A stretch of 41,255 nucleotides of DNA, from positions 1 to 41,255 of the forward strand of contig JAAWCD010000035.1 of the NCBI GenBank assembly GCA_022793095.1. Reading direction: 5' to 3'. The notes below the pieces were generated by a model. That model saw nothing but the letters and a program-made list of their open reading frames with translations. It did no database searches and was not told where the DNA came from. Positions 41,251 to 41,255 of the stretch are shown one piece after another (positions within the stretch are counted from its first letter, which is position 1; the number at the start of each line of letters is the position of its first letter). The position numbers were made by a program, and so were the translations under genes. The DNA is from Oscillospiraceae bacterium (GTDB lineage: Bacteria; Bacillota; Clostridia; Oscillospirales; Oscillospiraceae).

Positions 41251-41255
41251 CGCAG

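Overview
The window looks like a chromosomal segment of a GC-rich gut Firmicute, most likely an Oscillospiraceae-type Clostridium (Flavonifractor / Pseudoflavonifractor / Oscillibacter-like). The evidence is strong Shine-Dalgarno sites, sigma-A promoters of TTGACA-17-TATAAT type, an alanine T-box riboswitch, DUF4250 and CmpB-type proteins, MSPRTGRP-type ribbon-helix-helix proteins, and a codon use so GC-rich that long spurious reading frames cover the opposite strands. No rRNA, tRNA, CRISPR array, transposase or phage structural gene was seen. Genus assignment is inference.

Layout. 1-4.2 kb (+): secreted stalk-domain protein, PAP2 phosphatase, MATE exporter. 4.3-6.8 kb (-): PucR/CdaR-type regulator, RsuA-type pseudouridine synthase, HxlR regulator, the last divergent from a radical SAM gene. 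7.9-15.5 kb (mostly -): membrane-anchored amidase; an XRE - acetyltransferase - tsaD operon, with a small acidic protein encoded divergently; rimI; polA; a second small acidic protein preceded by two tandem ribbon-helix-helix genes. 15.7-17.5 kb (+): lspA, a 114-residue unknown, rluD. 17.6-20.2 kb: intergenic DNA with a DnaA-box cluster, then a MarR gene and a DegV/FakB fatty-acid-binding gene (-). 20.2-24.5 kb (+): HxlR regulator, GntP permease, two-domain Old Yellow Enzyme-type reductase. 24.5-30.2 kb (+): possible 28-residue ORF, alanine T-box, alaS, cbrC-like gene, DUF4250 gene, phosphohexomutase. 30.3-31.7 kb (+): orphan solute-binding lipoprotein. 31.7-35.3 kb (-): CmpB-like membrane protein, zinc-ribbon protein, acyl-ACP thioesterase, alpha/beta hydrolase. 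35.6-41.1 kb (+): conserved 95-residue protein, SH3-NlpC/P60 hydrolase, then an ABC transporter (ATPase, two permeases and a 26-residue membrane peptide) with a histidine kinase.

The intergenic DNA is unusually rich in dispersed palindromic elements. At least a dozen copies of one T-rich/A-rich hairpin (core TTCTTTTTCTT / AAGAAAAAGAA) punctuate gene ends; three genes take their C-terminal codons, and two of these their stop codon, from it. A separate ~135-bp element is present in two inverted copies, whose hairpins differ by compensatory changes. A 161-bp MITE-like element has 19-bp terminal inverted repeats.

The most testable biology is regulatory. The degV (fakB-like) promoter carries two perfect TTTGA-N3-TCAAA palindromes, the type bound by the MarR-family repressor FabT, and a MarR gene lies next to it. 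Two small-protein loci, which may be homologous, are each paired with a DNA-binding protein whose own promoter carries an inverted repeat. An HxlR-type palindrome sits midway between two divergent promoters.
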